Positions 49,558 through 60,319 of a DNA stretch of 64,000 nt are shown here, one piece after another; the first letter of the stretch is position 1, and every line of letters starts with the position of its first letter. A program made the translations under genes and the position numbers. Under the pieces are notes generated by a model, which saw nothing but the letters and a program-made list of their open reading frames with translations, was not told the DNA's origin and did no database searches. This DNA comes from Pseudoscleropodium purum (lineage: Eukaryota; Streptophyta; Bryopsida; Hypnales; Brachytheciaceae): assembly GCA_963969395.1 (NCBI GenBank), contig OZ017803.1, forward strand, positions 1,240,001 to 1,304,000, read 5' to 3'.

Positions 49558-50290
49558 AAATATGAAGAAGAAATGTCACTTTGTAAGAGCCATATTATGT
49601 CTATTTTTGAATTAAGCATTCGAGGTTAAATATGTACTAGCATGGTGTGTATTTTGAAATTATTGTTGTGTGTTTATTACATTTAGAAACTTGTAAATGG
49701 TATAAATGTATTTCTAATTAATTTATGAAAGATTGAATTATTTGAATATTTGAAATTTTTTTATTCTTCATTCAATGATTGCTAAAAACTAAAATGATTT
49801 CTTATTGGTATGAAGAAATGCCCAAATTAGACAATTAGTGGTTCTTCTTTAGATTCTATTTTCAAATATGGAAGTTCACTGAAATGGTTTATTTATGGTT
49901 TTTTAATTGACAAGTACATTGATGGAATGCCCCAAAAAAAAACATTATTAAATACAAGAGTTAATCCTTCTCTTTATCTTTTCCATTTTTATTTAAAATT
50001 GCAAGTGCACCATTTATGAAAGACCTAGGGTCACAATAGGGACCTATGATGCAAGTCATTTGAAAATTTATAAATAAATTACAAATCTTTGAAAAAAATA
50101 CAAAACCACTTGATTTTAATTCCTCATCAATTTCTCTTTGTCTGAAAAATGAGAAAAAAATATTCCCATCCAAAGAAATAGATGAAAAAAGCAGATCAGC
50201 TCTCAGATGCACCATTTTTGAGACTCCGAACCTGCCTTAAGACTTGAAAACAAAATCAAATTCGAAACTCATATAAAAAATATATATATT
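49558..50290. other. AT-rich spacer, no gene seen
   Basis: Between the 3' end of one rightward gene and the array upstream of the next. Short ORFs are not credible. Confidence 0.5.
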
Positions 50291-50291
50291 A

Positions 50292-50830
50292 GAGCAATCC
50301 GTCCTTTGTCGTCCGATCGGTTTACACCAGATTTGTCCGCCCGTGGCCGGTGGATCGAGCGGACACCTAATCCGTCCGCCCCTACCCGTCGGATTAGGCG
50401 GACACCAGATTTGTCCGCCCATGGCCGTCTGATTGGGCGGACGGGGCTCTAGGGTTTCTGGGAGGCGGACAGCCGATGCGTCCGCCACCCCCGGCCCGTC
50501 CGATTGGGCGAACGGTTTGGGGCCGTCCGCCTCTGCTCGTCGGATCGGGCAAACGCCAGATTTGTCCGCCCGTGGCCGTCCGATCGGGCGAATGGGGCTC
50601 GAGGGTTTCGGAGAGGTGGATGGCCGATGCGTCCGCCACCCCTGGCCCGTCCGATTGGGCGGACGGTTTGGGGCCGACCGCCCCTACCCGTTAGATCGGG
50701 CGGACGCCAGATTTGTCCGCCCATGGCCGTCCGATCAGGCGGACGAGGCTCTAGGGTTTTGAGGAGGCAGACGACCGATGCATCCGCCACCCCCGGCCCA
50801 TCCGATTAGACGGACGGTTTGAGGCCATCT
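50292..50830 (+). promoter_or_regulatory. 151-bp tandem GGACGG repeat upstream of the kinase gene
   Basis: Units begin ggggctctagggttt at 50,443, ggggctcgagggttt at 50,594 and gaggctctagggttt at 50,745, exactly 151 bp apart, with a partial unit before. Each unit has near-palindromes such as CCGTCCGATCGGGCG and an AGGGTTT telobox-like word. The kinase ATG is about 200 bp beyond the array; I see no clear TATA. The many Pro/Arg-rich ORFs on both strands follow the repeat period and are not genes. Confidence 0.75.
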
Positions 50831-51026
50831 GCATTTTCACTTTTGCTTTGTCCCTTGTGAATGCAAGGTGAAGCGGAGAGCTTGGTGGTTCATCCTCTAT
50901 TGGCTCCTTTCCTAGGCAAGGCAAAAGTGGTTTATTGGGGGCCCCCTTGTTGCCAATTTTTTTGACATTTGCGCGTGGAATTCAAATTTAAATTTAAAAA
51001 TTTCATCTACATCAGTTTCATTTGTC

Positions 51027-52523
51027 ATGATGCCGAAGGGGAAGAAGAAGGTTGCGAAGCTAAAACATGGAGAGGGACCATCAAACTTGGAGGTAGCTCA
51101 GCAAAGTCCTTCGGAAGAATGCACAAAATTCATGATTTAAACAAATCATTCAATTTTATGAATCGGAAACAACATTGTCTTTAGACAATAAGTACATCAG
51201 ATATCAAGAGGAGTGCGTGTCTAAATTCAAGGTAGACATGACACAGATGTTGTTAAATGCATTGAATGTTCCGAAGTGGCATGACGAAATGCATAAAACG
51301 CACTTCACCAAATGTTTGGAGAACAAGGTTCATGACGCTTTGTAGAATTCCAAAGTCATTTTGGTTAAATATGGCACGGAACATCGACCCAATGACGCCC
51401 AGTTTGAAGAAGTGATTCTGAAAGCGGACTTATTTAGGGGGCGATGTGCTCCATTCGCCAAAAAGCACAATCGAGTTGGTTCAATTGATTGGTGGAAAAG
51501 CAATGATGAAGTTGCTGAAGCAAAAAGTACCAAACGGCACCTCATAGCACTTCCAGATACAGCACGCGTGATTCCTGTTGATAATAGAACAATGAAAGGT
51601 GGATATGCAACGATTCGAAAGGTCCGTATTGAAGGATGTTCAGGAATACTTCCTTATTGGGAGTTTGCGGCAAAGAAATCCATTCACCACCAAACTCGAC
51701 CCGATCTTGCAAAATTAGAACATCAAAACGAATCAATGGCTGTTCGAATTCCACACGCAGGTGTGATACAGTTTGCTGCGGTGCACAGAACGACGTGTGA
51801 AGGTTATGCGTACTGGTGGAATGGTGGAACTCTTCGACAAATGCTGAATATGGATAAGGACTATCTAAACAACATTCAAATCCGTTTGATGTATACGAAT
51901 CCAACCGAAGAGGAGGTTGTAAAAGCTCACCATTTAGGGCGATATCGGAAAAAGCGCACAGAGCTTACATGGGCCTTTATGCATATAATGTATGCAGTGC
52001 ATCTTACTGGACATTTGCACAATGATCTTTCTCCGGACAACATCTTGTTACATTTCCAAAGGATGACTCACGTGTGTACATTGGAATTTGCAATTGGGGC
52101 ATGACCACCTTAGCTTCTCAGCCAATGAAGTCTTTGTACACATTCACATCAGTAGATGAGATGAAACAGACTTTGTAAAGGAGATGGTGGGTGAATCCAC
52201 GTATTGCATATTTGCATAAAGCAGGTGCAGATGTGGAAGTCATTCCGATGTATTCACGTAAGTCGGAAGAATATGCCATTCAAAAAATTGCTCGGCGGAT
52301 AAATAAAAACAACATGTCAGAGGTGTATTTCAACTTGCTACTTAAAATACCTAGTGCGACACAATTTGCCTTTCATGACTTTGCAAAAGTGTTTTATGCT
52401 TACTTGAAGCGCATTTCTTCGAAGACTGACGATGAAAATACTAGTTTGGCCCATGTGATTACGCGATTTTCTAATACCTATTGTTGGCCGATGCCAGATG
52501 AACATTTCCGCCATTTATATTAG
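51027..52523 (+). pseudogene. atypical protein kinase, about 499 codons
   Basis: Starts MMPKGKKKVAKLKH (ATG 51,027/51,030). One frame change at 51,118-51,150 and one near 52,053-52,058, plus TAG 51,343 and TAA 52,176, break the frame. Kinase signs in order: Gly-loop-like GGYATIRKV; EFAAKKS (beta-3 Lys); hinge YAYWWNGGTL; catalytic loop HNDLSPDNILLHF; then VYIGICNWGM at the DFG position, so the metal-binding Asp reads Asn here; later YSRKSEEYAIQKI resembles the start of the F helix. The HRD-type Asp and Asn are kept. NWG may be a recent G-to-A change or mark a pseudokinase. The N-terminal 180 residues match nothing I know. It lies downstream of the 151-bp array, so probably element cargo. Confidence 0.75.
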
Positions 52524-52913
52524 ATTGGTAGTGCAGAAGTAGTAGTTGAATACTTGAATAGGTTATACAGGCATTAAAAATTAGTTTAGAAATATAGAGT
52601 TGGAATGAAAAAAATTATATGTGCAATTAGCCAAATGTGCACACTATATGGTATATGTAAATTTTTGAGTTGACAATGTATGGTATTCTATATTAAATTC
52701 AATACATTTTGCCCATATTGATTATGTTTGTATTTGTGTTGATCTCAATTTTTTAAATTATATATATATATTTGAAGTCACAAACTTTTTTAGTTTGCCT
52801 TCTGAAAATGAATTGGAATTTTTTCATAGTTTCAAGACTATCATGGACTCATGGTCAAATTTTATAATCTTTCAACTTATAAGAGACATTGTTTTAATTT
52901 TTTTTTCTATGTG

Positions 52914-53859
52914 GTTGAATCCCTAGAGGACCAAGATGTGTTTTGGAGCAATATATAATTTTAAGCATACGTGTGACTATAGATTTGCATATTTTGGGCT
53001 GAAATTTTTTAATAGAATGTGGGGATGAGGAATATCTTCCATATGCACAAATTTCATGACATTTAAAAATATAAGTCAAAAGTTATTGCATAGTATGTTG
53101 TTTGTTTTTCAACTCGGGCAGTCCGGGGTTCCAGGCACATCTAAAAAAATCAATTTTTCAAGAAATAAAAATTTGAAATTGGTTCTTGAAATTTATATGT
53201 ATTCAAAAACCTTAGAATCATTGCATTTCAATAGTTGAGATAAAAGTTATGAGACTTTTTAGTTTGCGGGCAGTCATAGAATCTTTACACCAAAAAAAAC
53301 TTTGAAGTCCATTATTTTACTGAAATTTCAATATTTTTGAAAAACAATAATAATACTGGATGTATAATGTTTATAACAACAATTCACCATTTGGATTGAA
53401 ATTTTTTAATTCTATAACTAATTTACGAACAATTTAGTATTTTGAATTATTCTCTATTTCTTTCTACTTACTAATTTTTTCCTATATGTTATACAACTCC
53501 AAATGATCTGAAAATTTTCATATGTGTAGCGAGCTTGCCTTGAAGAATGTATCCAAAGAAGCACAACCATTTTGGACATTTCTTCGTAATGATCTAACCT
53601 TTTGAAACGCAATTGCCCATTTTTTCGCAGGGTCAAAAAAAGGATTTTTGTCACTTCAAAGTTTAAACGCTAATATCTTGCAATCTACATGGTGGAAATT
53701 TCTGAAATTTTTTCCACATACTCTCAAATATATTAGTACAAGATCATACGGTCACATCTGTCAAAAAATGATATTTTTCAAAATTTTGGTACTTGTCCAA
53801 AAAAATGGCAGTTTTGGAGCATTTTTAGAGAGAACAGAATCAAGGACTTTTAGGGTTAA
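52914..53859 (+). mobile_element. R1-family element, copy iii, nested in the hAT
   Basis: The left end TTGAATCCCTAGAGGACC is a decayed TTAACCCCTAAAGG; the right end is TTTTAGGGTTAA (TTAA 53,856-53,859). The body matches copies i, ii and iv. Inserted after the hAT element arrived, or carried along in it. Confidence 0.65.
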
Positions 53860-54176
53860 AACTCACAGTTTTAAAACTTAAAATAATATGAAATTAAGTG
53901 TTCAATGAATGCATTTGAAAATATATTTATTTTAGTTTTTAGTTTCTTAGTAGCCTGTTGCATTACAAATTTAGAAGTTTAAATTTTTTTGATATAAGTA
54001 TATAACATGTCTACTTTGAGTTAGTAGGGTTACATTTCCCAAAAAATTAATATAACTCATGAAAATGGTTTCTTTTCCCTTTAATTCTAAGGAAACATTT
54101 AAAAATTTTTTTTTTTATAACAAATCGCGAACCATTGCACTTCATTTAATATTTATTTATTTAAGGATTAAGGGAG

Positions 54177-54328
54177 TGACCGCCTGGCAGTTTGGGTAGG
54201 GCGGTCGGGGGAAACAGGGCGGTCAAAGCGAACGGGGCGGACGGGGCGGACAAGGGGACAGGCAGATGGGGCGGTCCCGGCAGACACTACGGACACAGCG
54301 TCCGCGTCTGGACGTCCTATCAACCTTG
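54177..54328. repeat. right terminus and subterminal array of the 17.7-kb element
   Basis: gggcggtcgg and cggacggggcgg words followed by the terminal repeat. The last 46 bp match the right end of the MITE at 5,986 almost completely by eye. Confidence 0.75.
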
Positions 54329-54385
54329 TTCTTCTTTAACATCAATGTCTCAAACCCCTCTAGGTCAAGTTTAGCTTCATTGTTG

Positions 54386-54670
54386 CTAAATTATTGATTT
54401 TGTATGGATAATTGAGTCATTAGAATGCTTTATTGAACTTGGATCAATAATAAGTTCTTCATCATACATTTTTGAAATATAGTTTTGAATTGTTGGTCCA
54501 TGTGCTTGCATGAATTGATAGTTCTTTTCTATTTCATCAAATGGAGAACTTACAATTTTGGGAGCCACCAATGGCACCAATAATAAGTTATAATTTTGTT
54601 GGTGAGGACAATTGAATTATGCTTTGGTGTTGCTTTGGTTTTGTTCTTGTTGTCTTCTTATATTGTTCAT
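54386..54670 (-). pseudogene. Asn/Gln-rich ORF remnant in Harbinger interior
   Basis: From ATG 54,670 a frame of 94 codons has a single TAA near 54,617-54,619, then continues as LLVPLVAPKIVSSPFDEIEK to a TAG at 54,386. Protein-like composition and only one stop suggest an old exon, but I do not recognise it. It lies between the hAT insertion and the Harbinger transposase 3' end, on the transposase strand. Confidence 0.3.
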
Positions 54671-54714
54671 TCAAATGGAATTGATTCTTATGTAAGTGGC
54701 TACAATTGTCGTGA

Positions 54715-54918
54715 TTGCTTGCAGGGACAAATGAATTGTTTAAGGCTAGAAGAAATTTGAGGTTTGATGGCCATACTGTTGTTTACTCCCAAGATATGTC
54801 CATGCAAGAATCGACAAGAGCTCCTATGGTGAATTTTCAGCATGAAGGTGATGGTCATACTCGACTAATACAACACACTTCCACTCCCTTCCAGGCCTTT
54901 CCTCCTTCATTCTATTGA
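54715..54918 (+). other. possible 3'-terminal exon, unidentified
   Basis: A frame of about 67 codons begins right after an acceptor-like gattgcttgcag and ends in TGA. Codons look protein-like (RRNLRFDGHTVVYSQDM ... FPPSFY). It could belong to the rightward Harbinger ORF1, separated from it by the hAT insertion, but nothing proves this. Confidence 0.25.
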
Positions 54919-54984
54919 AATGTGGCCTTGAAGTTTTATAATGGATTTCATTGTATGTTTCTTACAAGAGTTATTGTGCCATTT

Positions 54985-55655
54985 AAACATGATTCTTTTT
55001 CTTCATCAATAGCTATAGTTCTTTATTGTTCATCACATATTTTGAAATTTGATTTTTATGTCAATTCAAGTTGCTTTGGATGTTTGAAAGCAATTCAAAG
55101 TTCAAAATCTAGACATTTTTGGATTATAGTGAACTTTGGCAACTTGTTTCTTCTTCATACAATATCCGTTTGTAATAAAAAAATTTGTGAAAGTTGCGCA
55201 TACTAGTCTAGTTTGTGTGGATAAAATTGCATATCAATCCAACAAGGTATGAGTGACTAAGTTGTATTTTAGTAGGAGGTTCAGGTGTAGACGTGTTTTT
55301 TGCAACTTTTCTTGCTATTTTTTGACATTTCAAAGCCTTTTTTTAAACACAATAAGTCAATTGAATGATATTTTTTCACCAATGTATTTGTATGCTAGTT
55401 TGAAGCACTTTGTAGTTTAATTTTTTTTCATTTGAGTAGGTTTAAAAATCAAGAGTCACCTTCAAATGTATTGCTAGGAAAATTTTAGCATCCTTTTTTT
55501 GACTCAAAAATATTATAATCTTGCAATGTATGTGACCAAATGATTCCAAATTTGATTGATGTCATTTATAACACCTACACTACAAGATTATATGGTTGAG
55601 ATTTCTATATCTTAGTCACATTGAGACCTTTAACATTTCCAAAGCAATGATGTAT
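54985..55655 (+). repeat. R2 dispersed repeat, copy 2
   Basis: Second copy of the repeat at 7,405-8,375, lacking about 300 bp of its middle. Lies inside the Harbinger element, so inserted there or part of its spacer. Confidence 0.6.
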
Positions 55656-56671
55656 TGAACCCCGGACTTTTAGGGATTAAATGGTGTGGATGATGTGAAT
55701 GCTCTTACCAAAACTCTCTAGGATGCTTGACACATTTCTTAACATTCTTTTATTGAAACCTTGTGTCATCATCAATTGGTAATCTATGATGTTCATGCTT
55801 TTTAAACAACAATGTCCTAGCATTTATGTATAGATAGGATGAAATATTTCAAGGCTAAAGAAGGTTAAATTGAAAATCAAATCTCAAACTTTTTAATTTC
55901 AAATATGGATTGCTCTCTTTTGCAAAGTTCCTAAGGATGCTTAAGAACCAGTTCTTTAAAAAATGAAGTATCAATAAAGAATGACTTGTTCACAAACTAA
56001 GAAAGCATCTAAAACTAGGTTGTACATGCTGGGAACACCACATTCGCCCCCAGGGTTAAGTGTGCTGTTAGAAGACTTAGATTTTGGAAAGTCTATAAAA
56101 AAAATAGTGCAAAGTTAATTTGAGGCTTTAACTTGACCTTGATATATATCTTTAGTTGTATGTTGCTTAATCTTGGAAGGACATTGCCATGACCACTGAT
56201 TTTGAGCTCATTGTCCATTACTCTGTTTGGTGTCATTTTGTAACTAGATTTGAATAAAAAATTTACATTTTTTCAGAGATAAATTCATATGTCAATTACA
56301 AGTCAGAAAAACTTCAAATTTTTTGGGGGAAACTTGAAATTACTATGAATTTTGTAAGGAAATAATGAAGAAAGTTCATGTCAAATACAAAATGTATTTG
56401 AAAAATTTGAAATTTTCACCAATCATATATATTATAGTGTAGAAAATCATGGTTACTATGTCACTCTAATGTAAGAAAATTATATTCCTAAGAAGCTTGT
56501 GTATTTTCCTGACCCATAAAAGTTCCTAAAAATCATGAGGAAAATTGAGACTCTAGGAATGTATCCCAAATCTACTTTGTGTCCAAGTGAGAAAAAATTA
56601 CAATGTTCAAAAGTGAATCAAATGTTCAACAATTGTTGCTCCCTACTCCCGTCATTTAGACTTTAGCAAAC
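55656..56671. other. AT-rich spacer, no gene seen
   Basis: Between R2 and the 3' end of the Harbinger transposase; no supported feature. Confidence 0.5.
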
Positions 56672-56925
56672 CTAAAATATGGATTCTCCCTTTAACTGCC
56701 ATAAGTGGTCAATGACATCATTGTGTAAATCATAGTGTGCTTGCATGTTTTTTAGCTCTCTAATGCCAACATTAAACTCATGAAATGTAAGCTCATGTCA
56801 CATGGCACCACTACCAATCTCTTGATTGAACACAAGTTCCAAGTCTTCGCCATATTCATCTTAAATCACCATATTGTGCATTATAATGCATGCAATCATG
56901 ATATTGTCAATGGTCTCTAAGTCCC

Positions 56926-57055
56926 TGTAGTCTTGGTTTTGTCTAGTTTACCAAAAACCCAGGACTAAGTATAGGGGTTCCAAATTTTTAGGAGAATGGT
57001 CAAATCGTCTATTGTTCTGTGGTTAAAGTCACATGTATATTAGATTTAGAGAAAA

Positions 57056-57105
<50 letters not shown>

Positions 57106-59275
57106 GTGTGTGTGTATATATATATATATAAGTTGTTTAGTTTGTAAAGTTAGGTTTTTCACTCTTATTCCCAAGGATGTAAATTTTGTTGACAGTCCTT
57201 TACAGATGTATGCAGACACAATGAATGATGTCACAGTCCTATATAGTGTCCTAAAGGTAGGCAATGAGTCTCGACAATAAGTCAGGTTGGACAATTTGTC
57301 TTATGCAATGCATGTACTAGACCTAATCATACAAGATAATACTTTGAAAATAATATACGTAATTCCTTAATTAAACCTTTTTATATTTAGAGCAATTTGT
57401 CCAGTAAATACTCGCCGTGAGCAAATTCTAATGCCAAATGTCTATGTCTGTCCCTGTAGGGCAATTTGTTCAGTTAATATAAAGAATGGGAGTTTTAGGT
57501 ATTTTATCAAAGTTTTGTCTTTTCCTTAAGCTTTTCTCTAGCTTTTAGGACAATTATTCAATTGGCAATTTGTCCAAACCATTATTAATACACAAACAAA
57601 ATATTGAAACAATTCACAACATGGACCAAATTTAGTAAACCTAGAACCAAATGCTTATTATTTATAAAATAATAATAAAACGACTTAAAATCGTAATCTA
57701 TAGACCTAAGACCAAATATATCAGCCCTATGGCCATGCAATGGACACAAAACCACGAAAATAAACTCAAAATCCAAAAACAGGCCCTAAAAATGCTGAAA
57801 ATTGGAATTTAATGGTCAAATGACCTATAACCGCAGACTTCAGCCCTATGACCGCGGAAAAAAGGACCCTATTACTGTGCGATTTCAGCTGTAAAGCCTA
57901 AATCCCTAATTTCCTCCGACAGCAAGCTTGCTGCCTACTACGCCTTCTAATTCAGGTTCTAATTTCGACATAATTTTGTATTTTTGATTTCGAACACTTG
58001 TTGCGCACTTCCAAGCAAGTTTCTATCGATCTTTGCAACTCAATGGCATCCAAATTTCTGATTTCGCAAAAGAATCAAAATTCTATGCACAACCGAGAAC
58101 TGCAACATCTGAACCTGCTTCCGATCCAAATTTTGACACAATTTGTGGAATTTGTGTTGGATTCTTGCTCATTCAATTCCTCTAGTCCACACAATTTCAC
58201 CAACCATCAATTGATCTGAATTTTTTTATGAAATTCGGTGCCATGGAATCGTTGCCGGATCCCTAATTTTTGCTCCCAAGCTTCCTGCAGCTTCTGTCGC
58301 GACTTTGCAATGCCAAATCTTCACCAAACTTGTATGGATTGTCTCCAATTTCTCATTCTTAACTTCAAAACAAGTTCCGATCACAAACCCACAACCCAAG
58401 CACTACTCCTACTAGATTTACCAAAATTTGTAGATTTTTTTTGAACTCCAATCCTGCTTCTCACCCCATTTACCTGGTGGACAAATTTTGACTCGTGGAA
58501 ATTCCTCCAATGCTCAGAGCTACTGGAGCAGCACCGGGACACCAATGATCAACACTAATTACATCATTTTGTCAAGAATTGGTTGATGCTCCATCAACTA
58601 CTCACACTTTTTGTAGTGTTCTTAGAGCTCGTACTCTTGCAGTTTCACTTTTGCACTATCATTCATTCATAGACCCATCTCTCCGTCTTGATTTGCAAGA
58701 CAAAATTTCGGCTGCTTATTTTGAAATTCACAGTTTATCACAAACTCTAACTTTGCAATATTTACTCACAAAATTCTAATCTCCTTTAATTGAAATTAAT
58801 TTCTTCAATCTCACAATTGTAAGCTCTCAACAACCTATTCTCACATACAAGGACACAATTCCATGGGAGACAATCTTATTCAAAAATCTCACAAAAGTAA
58901 TAGTCAACAAAGCAACCCTAAACTCGGCAAACATATGAAGGAATTATACAAGGCAATAAATTCAAATATATATATTATAGAACTTATTCATTTATATGTA
59001 TGGGTCATATAATGAATGCCAATTTTTAATTGTTTTTAATATCTATTTATAGTCTTCTTGGCACCCCCTTCCAAAGGGTGTGTCTTTCTAATTTTTACTT
59101 TTACTATTTTCAATTTTTACTTTTAATTTATTTATTAATTAATTTAATCCTATTCATACTATAACATATAAATTAACTTTATTTTTAAAGTTTTTTCTAC
59201 TTTTATCTAATAAGAGGCCCCTAATGGCTCCTAATAATCTAAATTTGCTATTTTAAATTTAAAATCTTGTCTACA
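56926..59275. mobile_element. TG...CA element C (solo-LTR-like) in the transposase
   Basis: Begins TGTAGTCTTGG, ends CTTGTCTACA, and is flanked by a perfect 5-bp duplication GTCCC (56,921-56,925; 59,276-59,280). Ends and part of the body (words such as acagatgtatg and tagtgt near 57,205-57,250) resemble elements A and B. 57,850-58,760 is GC-richer with pyrimidine tracts. No gag or pol. ORFs at 57,998-58,779 are unsupported. Confidence 0.75.
57057..57131. repeat. TA/TG microsatellite
   Basis: About 75 bp of alternating TA with a short TG block. ORFs reading Tyr-Ile repeats on both strands are artefacts. Confidence 0.9.
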
Positions 59276-60319
59276 GTCCCATGACTTGCAAGGATTTTTA
59301 ATCACTTCCCAATGGGCTTGAAGTACACCAAAAGCACGCTCCACATCTTTTCTTATAGTAGATTGCATCTTTGTATAGTGCTCTCGCTTCTCACCTTGGG
59401 ATTGATAAAGGGGTTGCAAAAAACAACTCCAAGAAGAATAAATCCCATCGGACAAAAGGTAATAATGATTGTATACATGCCTATTCACCTGAAATGTAAG
59501 AACATTGTCTTCTCCCCGCAACAAATTCAATACTAGCGAAGAGCGATCTAAGACATTAATGTCATTATTTCCAATTGGCAAACCAAAGAAGGCATGCCAA
59601 ATCCATAAAGATTGGTCAGCAATGGCTTGTAAGATAATGCTTCAAAAGCCATTCTTGTCTTGGAATTGACCTTGCCATGCCACTAGAAAATTCTTCCAAA
59701 TCCAATGCATGAAATTGATGCTCTCAAACATGCCTAGAAACCTTCTAGCTGCGTTGATATCTAGGTGTTTGCACAAATTAGCTCGGGTTGGTTGACGCAA
59801 AAAAATAGCTTCAAAACAACCCCAAATGGCAATGGTAAATCGCTTCATAGCAAGGATGGCAATACTCTCACCCACACGACAATATTCATCCATAGAATTT
59901 GCACTCACTCCATATGCTAATATGTGTAAAGTTGTAGTGCATTTCTGCAAGGAGGACAATCCTAGCCATCCTATAGCATCGAGCTTTTGCATTAACCAAG
60001 AATCAAATGAAGACACCTTCTCAACAATATGTAGGAATAAAGACCTTCTCACACGAAAACAACATTTAAATTTTGCATCATCAAAGGTGCAATCATTTGC
60101 AAAATAATTTTGGAAAAGACAATTGTGGCCAGATTCCCATTCTCAATATACATACCTATGCCCAAGTATACTCCCTCAAACCTTGGCTTGTTCAAGAGAT
60201 GAGGATTCCTCCAACAATTGCTAGAATAGGCCATCAAAAAATTCTCCATCAAACTCATCCTCAGATTCTTCAAGCCCTTACTGTAATTGAGTCTCTAGCT
60301 TCGTGCGCCAAGCCTCCAT

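Larger units (their letters stand above)
36642..54328. mobile_element. 17.7-kb hAT-type element with four genes
   Basis: Starts CAGGGTTGACGAATCTC at 36,642 and ends, on the complement, CAAGGTTGATAGGACGTCC at 54,328. The flanks are an exact 8-bp duplication TTCTTCTT (36,634-36,641; 54,329-54,336). 8-bp duplications and CAGGG-like ends are hAT hallmarks, and it encodes its own hAT transposase (37,117-40,513). Beyond that it carries three genes not expected in a simple hAT: a RING-H2 protein, a related Cys/Trp-domain protein and a kinase, arranged as two leftward then two rightward genes. GGACGG-type arrays mark both ends and lie upstream of each gene. R1 elements are nested inside (47.2 and 52.9-53.9 kb). 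The short MITE at 5,700 shares both ends. Confidence 0.8.
56672..60319 (-). pseudogene. PIF/Harbinger transposase, split by an LTR-like insert
   Basis: ATG 60,319 (MEAWRTKLET). The frame to 59,276 carries VRRSLFLHIVEKV, LGLSSLQKCTT, YGVSANSMDEYCRVGES, MFESINFMHWIWKN, NNDINVLDRS, SDGIYSSW and KDVERAFGVLQ, the order of the DDE_Tnp_4 transposase; the second Asp, third Asp region and Glu are present. It is broken by TAA 60,280, TAG 60,223, TGA 60,178, TGA 60,145 and TGA 59,644, all in one frame. A 2,350-bp insert (56,926-59,275) follows. The C-terminal part (IMIACIIMHNMV ... ELTFHEF ... DHLWQLKGE) resumes at 56,925 and ends at 56,672 with two more stops. Joining across GTCCC keeps the frame. It would cut and paste Harbinger ends. 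Confidence 0.9.

Noticed and set aside
50394..50809. Overlapping Pro/Arg/Gly-rich ORFs on both strands
   Set aside because: They follow the GC-rich 151-bp repeat and exist on both strands; the same happens over every GGACGG array.
37117..52523. Stop-codon reassignment explaining the in-frame stops
   Set aside because: All three stop codons occur in frame and frameshifts are also present, so decay is the simpler reading.
36642..54328. Two unrelated solo MITE fragments instead of one large element
   Set aside because: The outer flanks share an exact 8-bp sequence, left and right ends match the two ends of one MITE in correct orientation, and a matching hAT transposase lies between. The duplication is low in complexity, so this is not fully excluded.
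57046..57294. Tyr-Ile repeat ORFs on both strands
   Set aside because: Translation of a TA/TG microsatellite.
58000..58779. Chain of ORFs in element C
   Set aside because: They change frame, have no recognisable motif, and the related copies A and B do not preserve them.
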